64,000 bases of DNA from Butyricicoccus porcorum (GCF_002157465.1 NZ_NHOC01000005.1:71134-135133); one strand, 5' to 3'; positions 9,942 through 17,411 are shown, counted from the first letter of the stretch. A program made the numbers and translations. The notes: generated from the sequence alone by a model not told the origin.

Positions 9942-10118
9942 TTACTTATGCACGTGATTGGTATTGGAATGGCAGGCATCTGCCATTCCGCAGCCCCCGC
10001 AGGAACCGCCGCAGGAGCAGGAGCTCCCGCCGTTTTTTCTCTTTCGTATTCCCGAAATAACAATGGCAAGGAATACCGCCGCGACCAGCGCGGCAACAAG
10101 AAATGTTGCAAGATTCAT
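9942..10118 (-). CDS. FeoB-associated Cys-rich membrane protein
   Basis: 58 residues, 15 nt after feoB with GAAGGG before the ATG. One N-terminal transmembrane helix (LATFLVAALVAAVFLAIVIS) is followed by a basic stretch IRKRKN and a cysteine-rich tail SCSCGGSCGGCG, then C and several His residues (CHSNTNHVHK). This is the usual small partner encoded directly after clostridial feoB and is presumed to assist Fe2+ delivery or assembly of the transporter. Six cysteines could bind iron. Function is known only by association. Confidence 0.85.
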   Translation of the reverse strand: MNLATFLVAALVAAVFLAIVISGIRKRKNGGSSCSCGGSCGGCGMADACHSNTNHVHK

Positions 10119-10133
10119 AGAAAAAACCCTTCT

Positions 10134-12317
10134 TTAATTCTGTGCCGCAGACGCATGAACTGCCAGCACATTGTCGTTGTACTTATTTCTGCGGAACAGC
10201 AGGTACAGCATGCCGATCAGGACAACGATTGCCGCCGCCGTCCAGATGGAGAAACCGCCGCCGGTGAACAGTGTGCCCAGCTGATAGACAACCAGCGAAA
10301 CCGCATAAGCAAACGCACACATATAACCGATTGCCGCACAGGTCCACTTTGCGTTGTTCATCTCACGCTTGATTGCACCCATTGCCGCAAAGCACGGTGC
10401 ACACAGAAGATTAAAGATCATGAACGAGAAGGCTGCCAGACCGCTGCCGCCAAAGAACTCCTGTCCGATGACCGTCAGTGCCGCAGAATTGCCCTCTTCG
10501 ACCAGTTCCATCGCCAGATCTGCATTCGCCATGGAGGACAGGGAGCCGAATACGCCGACAACCTCTTCCTTTGCAACCAGTCCAAGGATGGTGGCAACTG
10601 CTGCCTGCCATTCGCCGAAGCCCAGCGGGACAAACAGAACGGCAAGACCCTCACCGATGACATTCAGAATAGACATTTCATCGCCGTCGCCGATATAGTG
10701 AAACCCGCCTTCAAAGGTCAGGCTGTTGAGTACCCAGATGATAATGCTCGCTGCAACAATGACCGTGCCGGCACGCTTGATAAAGCTCCAGCCGCGCTCC
10801 CAGGTCGCACGCAGAACATTGGAGGCCACCGGCGCATGATAAGCCGGAAGCTCCATGACAAACGGAGCCGGGTCGCCCGCGAACGCCTTTGTCTTTTTCA
10901 GAATGATACCGGAGACGATGACCGCAGCGACACCGATGAAATATGCCGCAGTCGCAACCCATGCACTGCCGCCAAATACCGCACCGGAAATCAGACCGAC
11001 AATCGGCATCTTCGCGCCGCACGGGATAAAGCAGGTGGTCATAATAGTCATCTTACGGTCACGATCCTGCTCAATGGTACGGGATGCCATGACACCCGGC
11101 ACGCCGCAGCCGGATGCAACCAGCATCGGGATAAAGCTCTTGCCGGACAGGCCAAACTTGCGGAAGATACGGTCCATGATGAAGGCGACGCGGGACATAT
11201 AACCGCAGTCCTCCAGAATAGACAGCAGCAGGAACAGAATCAGCATCTGCGGTACAAAGCCCAGAACCGCACCGACGCCGCCGACAATGCCGTCCGCTAC
11301 CAGGCTGGTCAGCCAGTCCGCACAGCCAATGGCTTTCAGACCGGATGTCACACCCGGCACAATCCATTCGCCGAACAACGTATCGTTCATAAATCCAACT
11401 GTCCAGTCACCGATGGTGCCGATGGAAATGGTGTAAACCGCCCACATGATAACCGCAAAAATCGGCAGCGCCAGAATGCGGTTGGTCACAATGCGGTCAA
11501 TCTTGTCCGAGGTGGACAGCTGACCGGTTCTTGCCTTTTTGTAGCATCCCTTCATAAGCGATGCAATGTAAATGTATCTCTCGTTGGTGATGATGCTCTC
11601 CGCATCGTCGTCACACTCATCTTCCGCAGCTTTGATGTCCGCCTCGATATGCGCGAGGACATCGGCTGCAATATTCATCTGTTCCAGTACCTTATCGTCG
11701 CGCTCAAAAATCTTGATCGCATACCAGCGCTGCTGCTCCTCCGGCATCTCATGCACGGCAGCCTCTTCGATATGGGCAATCGCGTGCTCGACCGCACCGG
11801 AGAAAGTATGCATCGGAACTGTCTTTCCGTTTTTCGCCACATCAATGGCAGCCTCTGCTGCCTCCAGAATACCGGTGCCCTTCAGTGCGGAGATCTCAAC
11901 TACCTTGCAGCCCAGCTCACGGGACAGCTCCGCAATGTTGATCTTATCACCGTTTTTCTGCACGACATCCATCATGTTGACCGCAACAACGACCGGAATG
12001 CCCAGCTCGGTCAACTGCGTAGTGAGGTAGAGATTTCGCTCCAGATTCGTGCCGTCGACAATATTCAAAATGGCATCCGGACGCTCACCGATCAGGTAAT
12101 TTCTCGCAACGACTTCTTCCAACGTGTACGGAGACAGCGAATAAATACCCGGAAGGTCGGTGATGGTAATATCCGCATGTTTCTTTAATTTGCCCTCTTT
12201 TTTCTCAACCGTAACGCCCGGCCAGTTGCCGACGTACTGGTTGGAACCGGTCAGCGCATTGAACAGCGTGGTTTTGCCACAGTTCGGGTTGCCGGCTAAG
12301 GCGATTCTCAATTCCAT
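10134..12317 (-). CDS. feoB: Ferrous iron transporter B
   Basis: 727 residues. N-terminal G protein domain: G1 GNPNCGKT at residues 9-16, G3 TDLPG, G4 VNMMD. The C-terminal half is a polytopic membrane domain with two Gate-type regions (GFVPQMLILFLLLSILEDCGYMSRVAF and later NLLCAPCFAAMGAIKRE) and the conserved GCGVPG segment. GTP hydrolysis gates Fe2+ uptake across the cytoplasmic membrane. It lies 77 nt after the first-encoded feoA copies, with an intrinsic terminator and a separate promoter/operator in that gap, so feoB can be transcribed apart from feoA. It supplies iron for the many Fe-S enzymes of this anaerobe. Confidence 0.96.
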   Translation of the reverse strand: MELRIALAGNPNCGKTTLFNALTGSNQYVGNWPGVTVEKKEGKLKKHADITITDLPGIYSLSPYTLEEVVARNYLIGERPDAILNIVDGTNLERNLYLTTQLTELGIPVVVAVNMMDVVQKNGDKINIAELSRELGCKVVEISALKGTGILEAAEAAIDVAKNGKTVPMHTFSGAVEHAIAHIEEAAVHEMPEEQQRWYAIKIFERDDKVLEQMNIAADVLAHIEADIKAAEDECDDDAESIITNERYIYIASLMKGCYKKARTGQLSTSDKIDRIVTNRILALPIFAVIMWAVYTISIGTIGDWTVGFMNDTLFGEWIVPGVTSGLKAIGCADWLTSLVADGIVGGVGAVLGFVPQMLILFLLLSILEDCGYMSRVAFIMDRIFRKFGLSGKSFIPMLVASGCGVPGVMASRTIEQDRDRKMTIMTTCFIPCGAKMPIVGLISGAVFGGSAWVATAAYFIGVAAVIVSGIILKKTKAFAGDPAPFVMELPAYHAPVASNVLRATWERGWSFIKRAGTVIVAASIIIWVLNSLTFEGGFHYIGDGDEMSILNVIGEGLAVLFVPLGFGEWQAAVATILGLVAKEEVVGVFGSLSSMANADLAMELVEEGNSAALTVIGQEFFGGSGLAAFSFMIFNLLCAPCFAAMGAIKREMNNAKWTCAAIGYMCAFAYAVSLVVYQLGTLFTGGGFSIWTAAAIVVLIGMLYLLFRRNKYNDNVLAVHASAAQN

Positions 12318-12338
12318 AGGTTCATTCCTTTCTGCAAG

Positions 12339-12366
12339 AGATTAGCGAAAGCTAATCATCCGTCAA
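12339..12366 (-). promoter_or_regulatory. feoB promoter with operator in the spacer
   Basis: Minus strand TTGACG (12366-12361), 16-bp spacer, TAATCT (12344-12339). The palindrome TTAGCTTTCGCTAA (12355-12342) fills the spacer and overlaps the -10, an arrangement expected for steric repression. Confidence 0.6.
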
Positions 12367-12393
12367 AAAATAAAGATCGTCTGAAAACGATCT
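12364..12393 (-). terminator. Terminator/attenuator between feoA and feoB
   Basis: Minus strand stem AGATCGT/ACGATCT with a 6-nt loop, then TTTATTTTTT, starting 1-2 nt after the feoA stop. The T tract runs into the -35 of the feoB promoter. Confidence 0.65.
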
Positions 12394-12394
12394 G

Positions 12395-12616
12395 TTATTT
12401 TACCTCAATCATCTCGGCATCCGCCCTGCGAAGGGACAGCTCATAGCCGCGAACCGTCACTTCAATCGGATCGCCGAGCGGTGCGACCTTGCGCACATGT
12501 ACCTCAACGCCCTTTGTGATGCCCATATCCATGATGCGGCGCTTGACTGCGCCTTCGCCGTGCAGCTTGACCACGGTGACGGTGTCAGCAACCTTTGCCT
12601 GCTTCAACGTATTCAT
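12395..12616 (-). CDS. feoA: FeoA-domain protein, second copy in operon
   Basis: 73 residues forming one SH3-like FeoA domain. AAAGGAG lies 6 nt before the ATG. The signature HGEGAVKRRIMDMGITKGVEVHVRKVAPLGDPIEV and GYELSLRRADAEMI is the core FeoA pattern. FeoA is a small cytoplasmic partner thought to modulate FeoB GTPase activity. This copy resembles canonical FeoA more closely than the preceding gene. It follows that gene by 28 nt. Confidence 0.93.
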   Translation of the reverse strand: MNTLKQAKVADTVTVVKLHGEGAVKRRIMDMGITKGVEVHVRKVAPLGDPIEVTVRGYELSLRRADAEMIEVK

Positions 12617-12644
12617 ACGATGCTCCTTTCTCTGCCCAAAGCCG

Positions 12645-12857
12645 TCAGATCATGATTTTCTGTGCCATTTCCTTGCTGATGGCGACACGCGCTTCCTTTA
12701 CATTCACAATGACGTTGCCGCCCATCATCGTGATGACTGTCACGCTTCCGCCTGCGACAAAGCCCAAATTTTCCAAGTGCTTTTTGACGTCCGGCCTTCC
12801 GCCTACCTTTTTGATGATATTCTCTTCGCCGACAGACGCGAGTGTCAATGGCATCAT
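12645..12857 (-). CDS. feoA: FeoA-domain protein, first gene of feo operon
   Basis: 70 residues, started at the first of two adjacent ATGs after GGAGGCGGAGTC. It begins MMPLTLASVGEEN and carries the FeoA segment KKHLENLGFVAGGSVTVITMMGGNVIV and ends ARVAISKEMAQKIMI, typical of the divergent FeoA paralogue that precedes canonical FeoA in Clostridia. Two FeoA proteins with different surfaces suggest a heteromeric FeoA-FeoA-FeoB assembly. Its promoter carries two copies of the TTAG-N6-CTAA operator. Confidence 0.92.
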   Translation of the reverse strand: MMPLTLASVGEENIIKKVGGRPDVKKHLENLGFVAGGSVTVITMMGGNVIVNVKEARVAISKEMAQKIMI

Positions 12858-12886
12858 GACTCCGCCTCCCTTATGCGTTCTATTTG

Positions 12887-12900
12887 TTAGTGTATCCTAA
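12887..12900. promoter_or_regulatory. Operator copy B, TTAG-N6-CTAA, in feoA leader
   Basis: TTAGTGTATCCTAA, extended by one more matching pair to GTTAG...CTAAC. It lies between the feoA start and the promoter, downstream of +1. Confidence 0.6.
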
Positions 12901-12923
12901 CACTATGTCAGATTATCTCGCAA

Positions 12924-12937
12924 TTAGCGTTCGCTAA
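12924..12937. promoter_or_regulatory. Operator copy C, TTAG-N6-CTAA, at feoA transcription start
   Basis: TTAGCGTTCGCTAA, six-base arms TTAGCG/CGCTAA. It begins 9 bp downstream of the feoA -10 hexamer, where a bound repressor would block initiation. Confidence 0.68.
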
Positions 12938-12946
12938 CCAACTCGT

Positions 12947-12975
12947 ATCATACATTCTTTCTCCGGCTTTGTCAA
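12947..12975 (-). promoter_or_regulatory. feoA operon promoter
   Basis: Minus strand perfect TTGACA (12975-12970), 17-bp spacer, TATGAT (12952-12947). Confidence 0.85.
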
Positions 12976-13031
12976 CCATTTTTTGAAGTTGTTCCCGCCG
13001 GATCAATATTTTCGTAATATTCGCGCATTTG

Positions 13032-13045
13032 TTAGCCTTTGCTAA
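13032..13045. promoter_or_regulatory. Operator copy D, TTAG-N6-CTAA, upstream of feoA promoter
   Basis: TTAGCCTTTGCTAA, about 57 bp upstream of the feoA -35 hexamer. It could allow looping or cooperative binding with copies B and C. Confidence 0.55.
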
Positions 13046-13059
13046 TATCTGTTTTGTGC

Positions 13060-13104
13060 AGAATAGACAGACACGGAGCATCGCAAAATCGGATGCACCG
13101 TGTC
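13060..13104 (-). terminator. Probable terminator of mnmM/unknown gene pair
   Basis: Stem GACACGGTGCATC/GATGCTCCGTGTC with one mismatch and a 9-nt loop, but only a weak T tail (TGTCTATTCT) on the minus strand. Confidence 0.45.
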
Positions 13105-13122
13105 AAATTCAAACCGATTCAT

Positions 13123-13689
13123 TCAGTTTTCTTTTCCTGCCTCCGGCAGGACAATGCGCAAGCGCACCGGTTCCTCACTTTCCAGCTGCACGCCGGATGC
13201 GAGGTCACAGTACAGCTGGAGAACACCGGACAGCAAATTCATCAGATACAGCGCCTGCGGCATGCGCGATGCCGGGTCGGTCAGCTGCGCCTGATCCAGA
13301 CAGTCTTCCACCAGCTGGCGGAGTGTCTCATCCCCGCGTGCATAAAACTGTCCAAAAGCCGCCGCACGCTTGAGCGAATACAGAATATATGGCGCTTCCG
13401 TCCCCTCCGCCGCTGTCTTCGGCAGGATACTGCGGAACACCTGTGCGCGCACCTGCGGCGCAACCCTGCTGTGCACAGACTCCGGCAGGCGGCTGTCCGG
13501 CATCAGATCGTCCAGCAGATACAGCGCCGCACACAGATACTCGACTGCAAGCCGCCGCGTCTGGTCGCTGTTCAGCCCGAGGTCGTGCCGCAGATCCGCG
13601 TTGAGAAACAGATTGTCATATTCCGCCAGTGTGACATGTTCAAACAGCCGGCAGTATTCCTCCATCGTCAGATTATTCGCTTCATCCAT
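13123..13689 (-). CDS. Conserved hypothetical protein, cytoplasmic, alpha-helical
   Basis: 188 residues, ATG after GAGG, 11 nt after mnmM stop, so it forms a two-gene operon with it. I do not recognise the family. The sequence is leucine- and charge-rich and looks all-helical, with no signal peptide or membrane helix; segments such as DLRHDLGLNSDQTRRLAVEYLCAALYLLDDL and ALYLMNLLSGVLQLYCDLASG could pack as a helical bundle. No catalytic motif stands out. The genomic link to a tRNA methyltransferase is the only functional hint and is weak. Confidence 0.75.
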   Translation of the reverse strand: MDEANNLTMEEYCRLFEHVTLAEYDNLFLNADLRHDLGLNSDQTRRLAVEYLCAALYLLDDLMPDSRLPESVHSRVAPQVRAQVFRSILPKTAAEGTEAPYILYSLKRAAAFGQFYARGDETLRQLVEDCLDQAQLTDPASRMPQALYLMNLLSGVLQLYCDLASGVQLESEEPVRLRIVLPEAGKEN

Positions 13690-13700
13690 CTCAAGTCACC

Positions 13701-14258
13701 TCATGTCGCTTTTGTAATAAACACCGGGATCGGTGGATCACCTGCTCGGTTGGAAAACTGTACCGTCAGCACGGTGTACCGCTCCGGGTCAATCGTCTTC
13801 ACATATTCCAGCAGCGCATCGCGCTCCTCATAGCCGCTTGCACCGCCGTAATAAATGCTGACACACATCAGCCCGCCGTCGCGCAGCAGCTCCAGCCCCG
13901 CTTCAATCGCAACAATCGTGCTGTCCGCATGGGTGAAAATGCTGTGGTCGCCGCCCGGCAGCCAGCCGAGATTGAAAACGATGCAGTCCACGCTGCCCGG
14001 TTCGGCATACTGCGCCATATTCGCATGGCTGTCCAGCACGGCGCTGCCGACTTCATCCCAGCCGCTCTCAACCAATCGCTTTGTTGTATTCTCGACTGCC
14101 TGCGGCTGGATATCAAATGCCAGCACCCTGCCTGTTTTGCCGGTCAGCCCACAGAGGAATGCCGTATCCCGTCCGTTGCCCGCCGTGGCATCTATGATAA
14201 AATCTCCGGGTCGGATAAACTGTTCGAGGTATTTATGCACCAATGTCAAAGTATTCAC
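13701..14258 (-). CDS. mnmM: MnmM/YtqB-like SAM-dependent tRNA methyltransferase
   Basis: 185 residues beginning at a GTG 7 nt after GGGAGG. SAM-binding motif I is DATAGNGRDTAFLCGLTG, followed by VLAFDIQPQAVENT and CIVFNLGWLPGGDHSIFT, the signature of the YtqB family formerly annotated rRNA methylase. B. subtilis YtqB (MnmM) methylates the 5-aminomethyl group of nm5s2U34 in tRNA in organisms without the MnmC methyltransferase domain; assignment here is by family resemblance. It is divergent from the CpXC gene; a TATAAT (14297-14292, minus) precedes it but its -35 is poor. Confidence 0.82.
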   Translation of the reverse strand: MNTLTLVHKYLEQFIRPGDFIIDATAGNGRDTAFLCGLTGKTGRVLAFDIQPQAVENTTKRLVESGWDEVGSAVLDSHANMAQYAEPGSVDCIVFNLGWLPGGDHSIFTHADSTIVAIEAGLELLRDGGLMCVSIYYGGASGYEERDALLEYVKTIDPERYTVLTVQFSNRAGDPPIPVFITKAT

Positions 14259-14423
14259 GATTCGCCTCCCAAATGTAACACCAATGACTGCATTATAGCA
14301 TATTTTTTGAGAAAAATCCGCACTTTTCCTCCGATTTCACCTGTTTTTTCCCGAAAAGTATGTTACAATACAGATATTAACAGCTTACTCGATGGTTCCC
14401 ATTGGCGAGGGGAGTGAACTGCC

Positions 14424-15044
14424 ATGTCCAACCGTCATACCATATCCTTTACCTGTCCTGCCTGCCGGCAGGCATTTACCATGACAAAGTGGACCAACAT
14501 CAGTCCGAACGATGATCCCGCTATCCGAAAACATGTCATGACCGGAGACCTGTTTCATCACACATGCCCACACTGCGGCAACCGCATGATGATCGCCTAT
14601 AATTGCCTGTATCAGGATCGGCAGAAAAAATTCGCGGTTTCGTTGCAGGCCGACCGCAACCAGCCCGCCGTGACGCCGCTGCTGCCCGGCTACCAGATGC
14701 GTCTGGAACACACGCTGTTGTCCTTTGTCGAACGCATCCGTATTTTGGATGCCGGACTGGACGACATGGCGTTCGAGCTGTACCGCATAGTCGTGCTGAC
14801 ACAGGTCAGACGCCAGCATCCGGAGCGTTCAGTCACCTCCCTGCGGTTCGACGCGGTTGAGGGCGACATGATTTTTTTACAGGCGAGCCAGACCGAACAG
14901 GTCAAGCTGCCGCTGTCGTCTTACCAGAACATCGCGGACAAGGTAAAAAAGTCCGGCTTCCACCCGAAGGTGTCCGGCTACCTGACCATCCACGGCAAGT
15001 GGGTGCAGCAGTCCGGCATTCTGGACGTCCTGAAGAAGCAGTAA
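14424..15044 (+). CDS. CpXC-domain protein
   Basis: 206 residues after a GAGGGGAGTG ribosome site. The N-terminus carries two CPxC-type knuckles, FTCPACRQAF at about residues 9-18 and HTCPHCGNRM near 46-55, the zinc-ribbon-like CpXC domain. The rest (VTPLLPGYQMRLEHTLLSFVERIRILDAGLDDMAFELYR) is a helical region followed by beta segments. The family is common in Clostridia but of unknown role; zinc binding is inferred from the cysteines. A single gene with its own terminator. Confidence 0.85.
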   Translation: MSNRHTISFTCPACRQAFTMTKWTNISPNDDPAIRKHVMTGDLFHHTCPHCGNRMMIAYNCLYQDRQKKFAVSLQADRNQPAVTPLLPGYQMRLEHTLLSFVERIRILDAGLDDMAFELYRIVVLTQVRRQHPERSVTSLRFDAVEGDMIFLQASQTEQVKLPLSSYQNIADKVKKSGFHPKVSGYLTIHGKWVQQSGILDVLKKQ

Positions 15045-15046
15045 AA

Positions 15047-15078
15047 AATCCCCGTTCCGATCGGAACGGGGATTGCTT
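15047..15078. terminator. Bidirectional terminator, CpXC gene and infC operon
   Basis: Perfect 12-bp stem AATCCCCGTTCC/GGAACGGGGATT around a GATC loop. A run of As on the left and GCTTTT on the right give T tails on both strands. Confidence 0.9.
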
Positions 15079-15095
15079 TTCGTGTAATCCTGAAA

Positions 15096-15449
15096 TTACA
15101 GGGCAGCCTTTGCCTTCTCAACGAGGCCTGCGAAAGCAGCCTGATCGTTGACAGCCAGGTCAGCGAGCATCTTGCGGTTGATGTCGATGCCAGCCTTCTT
15201 CAGGCCGTTCATGAAGCGGCTGTAGTTGATGCCGTTTGCCTGAGCAGCAGCGGAGATGCGGGTGATCCACAGTCTGCGGAAATCACGCTTCTTCTGCTTG
15301 CGGCCGATGTATGCATAACGCAGGGACTTCATAACGGCTTCGTTCGCCGTGCGGAACAGCTTGGACTTCGCACCGAAGTAGCCCTTGGAAAGCTTCAGAA
15401 TCTTCTTTCTTCTCTTGCGCGTCATCATTGCGCCCTTAACTCTTGCCAT
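15096..15449 (-). CDS. rplT: 50S ribosomal protein L20
   Basis: 117 residues starting [20 protein letters not shown], with [40 protein letters not shown], unmistakable L20. It is basic and binds 23S rRNA early in 50S assembly. It is the last gene of infC-rpmI-rplT, and in Firmicutes L20 represses its own operon by binding the leader, for which a candidate exists here upstream of infC. Confidence 0.99.
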   Translation of the reverse strand: MARVKGAMMTRKRRKKILKLSKGYFGAKSKLFRTANEAVMKSLRYAYIGRKQKKRDFRRLWITRISAAAQANGINYSRFMNGLKKAGIDINRKMLADLAVNDQAAFAGLVEKAKAAL

Positions 15450-15500
15450 GTTAAAACAATGCCTCCAAATTCAAATCGTAAGTGTTTGTAATCCTGAAAA

Positions 15501-15698
15501 TCAGTCGTACGGCAGCAGGCGCTTAACCTGTGCTACGTTGGTGGAATCAGCGAAGCCTTCCTTTCTGAGGTGTCTCAGACGCTTGGTGGACTTCTTGTTC
15601 AGGATATGGCGGCGGCCAACGTGAGCGCGCTTGATCTTGCCATTCTTTGTCATCTTAAAGCGCTTGGATGCGCCGCTGTGAGTCTTGATCTTAGGCAT
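15501..15698 (-). CDS. rpmI: 50S ribosomal protein L35
   Basis: 65 residues starting [20 protein letters not shown] and containing [22 protein letters not shown], the invariant L35 sequence. It lies between infC and rplT with about 50-nt gaps on both sides. Confidence 0.99.
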   Translation of the reverse strand: MPKIKTHSGASKRFKMTKNGKIKRAHVGRRHILNKKSTKRLRHLRKEGFADSTNVAQVKRLLPYD

Positions 15699-15752
15699 AT
15701 TGGGTTCTCCTCTCTGGTGTTGCCGCGCCCGGTGCGGGCACGGATCTGTGAT

Positions 15753-16355
15753 TTATGAATCGGACTCTTCCGTTTTGGGAGCCTGCTGCGGCTTGCCGGA
15801 TTTTCCCTTGCGGCCGCCCTTCTTGGCGTCCTTCTTCGGATTGTCCTTTTTGGGGGCCAGGAACATAATCATCTGGCGGCCCTCCAGCTTGGGGGCTTTC
15901 TCCATACTGCCGATTTCCGAGCAGTTTTCGGCGAACCGGTGCAGCAGATCCAGACCGATGGAAGAATGCGTCACTTCACGGCCGCGGAAGCGGACGGAAA
16001 CCTTGACTTTATTGCCATCCTTGAGGAAACGCTTGGCATGGTTGGCCTTTACGTTGAAATCATTCACGTCGATGCCGGGGCTCAGGCGGATTTCCTTGAT
16101 CTCCACGACATGCTGGTTTTTCTTCGCTTCCTTTTCGCGCTTCGCCTGTTCAAAGCGGAACTTGCCGTAGTCCATGACGCGGCAAACCGGCGGAACGGCC
16201 TGCGGAGCGATTTTAACGAGGTCGAGATTTTTGGACGATGCGGCCTCCTGTGCCTTGGCAATCGGTACGATGCCAACCTGGTTGCCGTCCGCGTCAATCA
16301 ATCTGACTTCCCTGTCGCGGATCTCCTCGTTGATCTGGTGTTCCATACTGCTAAT
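15753..16355 (-). CDS. infC: Translation initiation factor IF-3, ATT start codon
   Basis: 200 residues. IF-3 binds the 30S subunit, prevents premature 50S joining and checks the initiator codon. INEEIRDREVRLIDADGNQVGI opens the N domain; VKISVRF-like VKVSVRFRGREVTHSSIGLDLL marks the C domain. GGAGG sits 9 nt before an ATT (16355-16353), while the first in-frame ATG is three codons later, 18 nt from GGAGG. An ATT start fits infC of many bacteria, where the rare codon permits IF-3 autocontrol. The C-terminus adds a Lys/Gly-rich tail (about 30 residues) beyond the normal IF-3 end. Confidence 0.95.
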   Translation of the reverse strand: MSSMEHQINEEIRDREVRLIDADGNQVGIVPIAKAQEAASSKNLDLVKIAPQAVPPVCRVMDYGKFRFEQAKREKEAKKNQHVVEIKEIRLSPGIDVNDFNVKANHAKRFLKDGNKVKVSVRFRGREVTHSSIGLDLLHRFAENCSEIGSMEKAPKLEGRQMIMFLAPKKDNPKKDAKKGGRKGKSGKPQQAPKTEESDS

Positions 16356-16369
16356 TGTTAAGCACCTCC

Positions 16370-16505
16370 AAACGGTAAAAACAATAAAAAAACGGACGGA
16401 AAGGCACCGTCCGACGCTGCTCCCCGCACATGCGAACAGCAGAAAGCATCTGAACCTCTCAGCCGGAGCGCGAGGTGAGGACGGTGAAGCCCTTCTTTCT
16501 TTTGC
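16370..16505 (-). promoter_or_regulatory. L20-type leader with attenuator upstream of infC
   Basis: On the minus strand a terminator CGGACGG/CCGTCCG (16413-16393) followed by TTTTTTATTG lies between the promoter and infC. An upstream copy CACCGTCC (16486-16479) can pair with GGACGGTG (16412-16405), which overlaps the terminator stem, forming an antiterminator. This is the expected design of the Firmicutes L20 leader, where L20 binding favours termination. Confidence 0.7.
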
Positions 16506-16511
16506 CCGTAT

Positions 16512-16540
16512 AGTATAGCAAACTCCGGGCACACTGTCAA
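16512..16540 (-). promoter_or_regulatory. infC-rpmI-rplT promoter
   Basis: Minus strand perfect TTGACA (16540-16535), 17 bp, TATACT (16517-16512). Confidence 0.85.
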
Positions 16541-16598
16541 CAGAAAAGTTTGATTCGCACCAATTTTTTGTCTTTCCGCTGTTTCGCCCGCTTTTTGC

Positions 16599-16628
16599 TT
16601 GACAAACCGGGGTTCCGCGTGCTATCCT
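16599..16628 (+). promoter_or_regulatory. Possible distal promoter for DUF1292 gene
   Basis: TTGACA and TATCCT with an 18-bp spacer, about 145 bp before the start. Confidence 0.4.
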
Positions 16629-16697
16629 GCCAGGAAGATTATCCAATATCCCAGACCGGCAGTATCATTTTTCCTGTGATTTTTTTGCGCTTACCTG

Positions 16698-16726
16698 TTG
16701 AAAAGCGCGGCAAAATACGCTATGAT
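16698..16726 (+). promoter_or_regulatory. DUF1292 gene promoter
   Basis: TTGAAA, 17-bp spacer, TATGAT, 48 bp before the start codon. Confidence 0.65.
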
Positions 16727-16774
16727 ATTTATACAAGATAACCAAACCGCCGGTTCGCCAATGGAGGCTGCGCT

Positions 16775-17068
16775 ATGAGCGACGAGTACAAAAACAACTT
16801 TGTCGTCCTCACCGATGAGGAAGGCAACGAAAAAGAATTTGAGCACATCGACACCCTGGAGGACGGCGGCACCATGTATATGGCCTTCATCCCTGCCGAG
16901 CTGAGTCTCGAGGAGGAGGCCGAAGTCGTTATCCTGAAGATCGTCGAGGAGGACGGCGAGGAGCTTCTCGCAACCGTCGATGACGACGACGAAAACCTGC
17001 GTATCTACAACCTCTTTATGGATCGCCTGGAGGACATGTACGAAGCGCCGGAATTCGACGATGACTGA
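16775..17068 (+). CDS. DUF1292 (YrzB-like) acidic protein
   Basis: 97 residues after TGGAGG. Extremely acidic, with NNFVVLTDEEGNEKEFEHIDTLEDGGTMYMAFIPAE and VVILKIVEEDGEELLATVDDDDENLRIY, the DUF1292 pattern. In Firmicutes the gene usually accompanies yrrK/yrzL; that context is absent here. Function unknown. It ends at a terminator immediately before the 6S RNA candidate. Confidence 0.9.
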   Translation: MSDEYKNNFVVLTDEEGNEKEFEHIDTLEDGGTMYMAFIPAELSLEEEAEVVILKIVEEDGEELLATVDDDDENLRIYNLFMDRLEDMYEAPEFDDD

Positions 17069-17087
17069 CCGATCTTCCTGATATCTT

Positions 17088-17127
17088 TGTCAACGCGCCC
17101 TGCGCGGTTCGACAGTCGCCTTTTTTT
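17088..17127 (+). terminator. Terminator of DUF1292 gene
   Basis: Stem TGTC-AACGCGC/GCGCGGTT-GACA with small bulges, loop CCT, then a seven-T run. Confidence 0.7.
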
Positions 17128-17288
17128 AACCCACAGTTAGTTTACGGGACCCCGAAGTATTGTTCCCCCTTCAAGTGCAGGCCTCCCGCCCTGCGGAAGT
17201 TGGAAGCACAGCGATTCGGGATAGGGGACCCACCTGCAGAGTTCGTGCAGGTTACTAATCTGGCGACATCGGCCGTGCGGGGTTTCTT
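17128..17288 (+). ncRNA. ssrS: Candidate 6S RNA
   Basis: About 160 nt without ORF, rich in pairing. The 3' half has a perfect hairpin ACCTGCA/TGCAGGT followed by GGTTACTAATCTGGCGACATCGG, which resembles the 3' strand of 6S RNA in E. coli (hairpin, GGGTTACAGCC, CGGCATCTCGG). The 5' part TTTACGGGACCCCGAAG recalls clostridial 6S sequences as I remember them. AACCC at the 5' end can pair with GGGTT at the 3' end, closing the rod. The ends are approximate and no separate promoter is obvious. 6S RNA sequesters sigma-A RNA polymerase. Confidence 0.55.
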
Positions 17289-17382
17289 TATGCCCCGGAA
17301 AAACTGGGTATCCATTCAAATCTTTCACCAATTTTCGCCCCGTTTTGTCATAAATCCCTATATATTTTTCACGAAATTACCC

Positions 17383-17411
17383 TTTACATTTGCATCCGTC
17401 GGGTGTATAAT
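17383..17411 (+). promoter_or_regulatory. Promoter of 33-codon gene
   Basis: TTTACA, 17-bp spacer, perfect TATAAT; 35 bp upstream of the start. Confidence 0.8.
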
